DNA from: Sphingomonadaceae bacterium
Lineage (GTDB): Bacteria; Pseudomonadota; Alphaproteobacteria; Sphingomonadales; Sphingomonadaceae
Length of the DNA stretch: 38,594 nucleotides
Direction: 5' to 3'
NCBI GenBank assembly: GCA_021741065.1
Contig: JAIOYN010000009.1
Location: forward strand, 1-38,594
How positions within the stretch are numbered: the stretch's first letter is position 1; each line of letters opens with the position of its first letter. The position numbers and the translations under genes are program-made. The notes under the pieces were generated by a model that was not told the DNA's origin, did not search any database, and saw only the letters and a list, made by a program, of their open reading frames with translations. Below are positions 35,702 to 38,594 of the stretch, in pieces.

Positions 35702-37993
35702 ATGACTACACGCTCCAAAATCGTCGGCCTGAACCGCGACATCACTGAAACCGACCAAGAAGCGACCTCGCCGCGCGCGAGCAGCAATGCTGAAGGCGCG
35801 ACCGAAGATCATCAAGTAGTGGACCAGGATTATGATGATGTTGCGGACGAAACGGCGCCTCGCTTAGGTATCGGGCATTATGTTGTCGCGACACTGCTGT
35901 TGATCGCATTTGCCGCATGGTCGGCATTTTTTGGCCTGACTTATTGGCCTGAAGCGCAAGTCGGCATGAACAATGATCGGATTGTGACGCTGATCGCGAC
36001 TTGGGCTATTCCCACGCTTTTTATTGCTGTCCTCTGGTTGCTGGTCATGCGCAACAGTAGCCGAGAGGCCACACGCTTTGGCAAAGTGGCAAATATTTTG
36101 CGGATCGAAAGCGACGCTTTGGCAGTCCGGATGCGGACCGTGAACGAAGAAATAGCGCTTGCGCGCCAATTTCTGTCGCAAAATGCGCGTGAGCTGGAAA
36201 CATTGGGTCGCCAGTCCTCAAAAAACCTGGTGGACTCTGCGCAGTTGTTATCGGCTGCCCTGGCCGATAGCGATGAGAAGGCAAAGACGCTGGAATCAGT
36301 GAGCAACGCCGCCAATACAAATTTTGAACAACTCCGCAAACATTTGCCAGTTGTAACCAGCGCCGCGAGAGATGTCAGCAACCAGATCGGAAGCGCAGGT
36401 AATGATGCGCAGATCCAGATTAAGTCGCTGATAGCTGCCCTTGAACGCGTAAGCGATGCTGGCAAGTCAGTAAGTGACTATATTGAGAATGTCGAAACAC
36501 GCGCAGATGACTTGTCTATCCGGCTCGCGCAATCGCTGGGTAACAGTGCGAAGCTACTCGATGATACTAGCATTGAAGCGCTCGACCGAAGCACCGAAAT
36601 GGCCACGCTTATGGACCATGCCGCACAAGCAATTTCCAATGGCATCGCGCAGGCATCAAGCGAAGTCGATACCGTCATTGCCCGCAGTAAAGCACAAATC
36701 CTGTCCAACCTTGCCGATTTACGTCGGGCTTTGGGTAATATTGAAGCCCAATCCAGCCAGGAAGAGGCGCGCATTCAGGCTATGATCGCGAATATCAGCG
36801 AACATATCCAAAACAGTGCCATGCAGATTTCAGAGATTGACCGCGCAGCCACGGACCAAACGGCCAAGCTTGCCTTTGCCGTATCGGCGCTGGGCGAAAG
36901 CACTCGTTCGGTGGGAAGTGCCCTGTCGGATAACCAATTGACTACGGCCAGCTTACTTGACCAATCGGACAAGTTAATAGGTTCACTCAGCACGGCCAAT
37001 TTGGAGATTGGTCACAAGATTCCCGCCGCGATGGACAGCGTAAACGCGCGCATGACACAAGGCATAGAGCAAGTGAACGCAGCTTTATCCGCCGCGGAAG
37101 CGCTTGACAATATAAGCGACGGAACGCTTGCAAAGCTGAACGATATTGAACAGTTAATCTCCGCGCAACATGATGCGGTTGGCGCGCTGATGGCCGAAAG
37201 CGATGCACATTTTGCCGCACGTCATGAGCAAGCCGACGCCCTCGGTGCTGCGCTGAAGCAAACGCAGGCCCTATTGCAGGACATGGCTGGCGAAGCAAAT
37301 GACAACTTGGTCACGTCTTTGCTTCGTGTGCGTGAAACAACGCGCGCTGCCGCCGAAAGCAGCCGCAAGATCCTCGACGAAGAACTGGCGCATATCGCGG
37401 ATCAGTTGACAGAACAAAACCGCACGGCCTTGGCCAATGCACTGGATGCGCAGGTCGCATCGATGAATGAAGCGGTGCAGGAAGCCATAGCGCGCAACAT
37501 CGAATTGTCGGAAACCGCATCTTCCTTGGTGGCCAAGCAGCTCGGCGAACTCAATGACATGACGACGAGCCTTGAGGGCCGAATTGCCGACACAATCAAC
37601 AGCTTTGAATCGGTCCAAGATGACAGCTTTGCCCGCCGTATGGTGATTTTGACCGAATCTTTGAATTCGACTGCTATCGACGTCACCAAGATATTATCCA
37701 ACGACGTGACGGATACCGCATGGGCGGCTTATTTGAAGGGCGACCGGGGCGTGTTTACCCGTCGCGCCGTGCGCTTGCTGGATTCACGTGAGGCAAAGAT
37801 CATTGCCAAACATTATGGCGATGACAGCGCGTTTCGCGAACATGTAAACCGTTATGTACATGATTTCGAAGGTATCATGCGCCTGTTGCTCAGCACGCGC
37901 GACGGCAACGCCATCGGCGTTACCTTGCTGTCGTCGGACATTGGGAAGCTTTACGTCGCGCTGGCGCAAGCCATTGAACGGCTGCGCAACTAG
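35702..37993 (+). CDS. Two-TM, long coiled-coil protein (TipN-like architecture), function unknown
   Basis: A 763-residue protein with ATG at 35702 after GGGA. Residues 1-55 are acidic, hydrophilic and Pro/Glu/Asp-rich; two TM helices follow (about 59-81 and 94-116). About 500 residues of Ala/Ser/Asp-rich amphipathic helix (130-650) come next, with many heptad-like repeats that resemble chemoreceptor or apolipoprotein coiled coils. The last 110 residues form a conserved-looking domain (GDRGVFTRRAVRLLDSREAK ... LLSSDIGKLYVALAQAIERL). No HAMP or MCP signalling tip is seen. Two N-terminal TM helices plus a long coiled coil recall the Caulobacter pole marker TipN; this is similarity of layout only. 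Confidence 0.6.
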   Translation: MTTRSKIVGLNRDITETDQEATSPRASSNAEGATEDHQVVDQDYDDVADETAPRLGIGHYVVATLLLIAFAAWSAFFGLTYWPEAQVGMNNDRIVTLIATWAIPTLFIAVLWLLVMRNSSREATRFGKVANILRIESDALAVRMRTVNEEIALARQFLSQNARELETLGRQSSKNLVDSAQLLSAALADSDEKAKTLESVSNAANTNFEQLRKHLPVVTSAARDVSNQIGSAGNDAQIQIKSLIAALERVSDAGKSVSDYIENVETRADDLSIRLAQSLGNSAKLLDDTSIEALDRSTEMATLMDHAAQAISNGIAQASSEVDTVIARSKAQILSNLADLRRALGNIEAQSSQEEARIQAMIANISEHIQNSAMQISEIDRAATDQTAKLAFAVSALGESTRSVGSALSDNQLTTASLLDQSDKLIGSLSTANLEIGHKIPAAMDSVNARMTQGIEQVNAALSAAEALDNISDGTLAKLNDIEQLISAQHDAVGALMAESDAHFAARHEQADALGAALKQTQALLQDMAGEANDNLVTSLLRVRETTRAAAESSRKILDEELAHIADQLTEQNRTALANALDAQVASMNEAVQEAIARNIELSETASSLVAKQLGELNDMTTSLEGRIADTINSFESVQDDSFARRMVILTESLNSTAIDVTKILSNDVTDTAWAAYLKGDRGVFTRRAVRLLDSREAKIIAKHYGDDSAFREHVNRYVHDFEGIMRLLLSTRDGNAIGVTLLSSDIGKLYVALAQAIERLRN

Positions 37994-37997
37994 GCGA

Positions 37998-38525
37998 TCA
38001 ATTCGCCTTTGGCTCCGGCATTGCGCCCAATTTCGCTTTAAGGTCAACCGCACTTGCCTGCGCCTGTTCTCTGCGTGACGCTGCATCGATAGCGATCGTA
38101 AGTCGGGCGACGGACGCGCAATCGGCGCGGCACACTGTCGTCAGGCGGGCCATATTCTTGCGCGCCTGTTCCAGCGCGCCTTTCGCAATAAAAGCTTCCG
38201 CTTGCTCGGCCAAAGCGACCTGGTCGTTGGCATCAATCTCCAGCGCTTCTGTATAAAAACCGATGGCTTTCCCGTTCAACCCTTGGGCCTTTACGGCGCG
38301 TGCCATGGCAATATAAGCGGCGCGGTTGCGTGGGTCGACCGCCAGCGCGCTTTCATACCAGCCGATTGCACTATCGAGGCGGCCAGCGTTGGCTTCTTCG
38401 TTGCCGGTTCTCACCAACGCGATCGAACGCGCATCAATATCTTTGTCCGCGCGACCGCTAATGCTGGCGCTCGACATAATGGCAAGTGTGAGTGACAGGG
38501 CAATAGCCGCGGGTGAAAAACGCAT
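37998..38525 (-). CDS. Exported TPR-repeat protein
   Basis: A 175-residue protein starting MRFSPAAIALSLTLAIMSSASISGRA (ATG 38525-38523, GGA upstream); an ATG at 38534 is equally possible. The first 25 residues form a Sec signal peptide. Two clear tetratricopeptide repeats follow (about 35-67, GNEEANAGRLDSAIGWYESALAVDP; and 69-101, AKGLNGKAIGFYTEALEID-like) and a partial third to 133. Cys132 and Cys136 (VCRADC) could form a disulfide in the periplasm. The C-terminus is helical and charged. Probably a scaffold for a periplasmic complex; the partner is unknown. It ends four bases from the convergent coiled-coil gene. Confidence 0.82.
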   Translation of the reverse strand: MRFSPAAIALSLTLAIMSSASISGRADKDIDARSIALVRTGNEEANAGRLDSAIGWYESALAVDPRNRAAYIAMARAVKAQGLNGKAIGFYTEALEIDANDQVALAEQAEAFIAKGALEQARKNMARLTTVCRADCASVARLTIAIDAASRREQAQASAVDLKAKLGAMPEPKAN

Positions 38526-38594
38526 AAAATTCATCCAAAAATTATTGGTCCGCTTCGCTATCACAGCTTTTGGAGCCTCGCGAAGAAAAATCCG

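Noticed and set aside
1-38594. Search for CRISPR, transposase, integrase, toxin-antitoxin, phage-defence or tRNA genes
   Set aside because: No direct-repeat array, no terminal inverted repeats with transposase, and no tRNA cloverleaf were seen by reading; the window is almost wholly housekeeping.

Overview
The window looks like a chromosomal segment of a sphingomonad-type alphaproteobacterium (order Sphingomonadales; something near Sphingorhabdus or Sphingopyxis is my guess from gene content and order). The pointers are a type II citrate synthase, a single LolC/E-type transporter subunit beside lolD, an alphaproteobacterial LexA box (GTTC-N7-GTTC) in front of lexA, ATGA/GTGA-coupled trp genes, and alphaproteobacterial DnaE, ETF-QO and IlvD proteins. 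I see no phage, insertion sequence, CRISPR array, tRNA or rRNA. Most of the window is housekeeping.

Layout. 1-1160 (+): the tail of a PLP-dependent decarboxylase, a hairpin terminator, and two tandem MAPEG-family membrane proteins. 1157-7400 (-): one co-directional block read right to left: ETF-ubiquinone oxidoreductase, ispE, an N-formylglutamate amidohydrolase-like protein, ilvD and a TrmA/RlmD-type RNA methyltransferase. 7515-10515 (+): a degenerate uracil-DNA-glycosylase-like protein coupled to a periplasmic lytic transglycosylase whose C-terminus is frameshifted, then moaB. 10565-18191 (-): lolC/E, lolD, glutathione peroxidase, dnaE and an acyl-CoA synthetase. 18192-18659 is the only long gap. 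It holds a probable structured small RNA with its own promoter and terminator, then a heat-shock-type promoter and a ROSE-like RNA thermometer in front of an Hsp20 gene. 19192-22117 (-): tpiA-secG-pyrG. 22271-30501 (+): a PpiD-like foldase, trpE, trpG, trpD, trpC, moaC and moeA, tightly packed, then lexA with its own operator. 30495-32648 (-): comEC. 32900-34186 (+): gltA. 34273-38525: a degenerate nucleotidyltransferase/CDP-alcohol-transferase-like membrane protein (-), a 763-residue two-TM coiled-coil protein (+) and a secreted TPR protein (-).

Genes that work together: trpEGDC (chorismate to indole-3-glycerol phosphate); moaB, moaC and moeA (molybdenum cofactor); lolC/E with lolD (lipoprotein release); and the hsp20 gene with its predicted transcriptional and RNA-based heat control. 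The most novel material is non-coding: the 18.2-18.66 kb gap and the Shine-Dalgarno-sequestering hairpin at 243-273. Among proteins, the odd ones are the frameshifted transglycosylase and two apparent pseudo-enzymes (7515-8267 and 34273-35496). I found no convincing multi-gene system that is wholly new.
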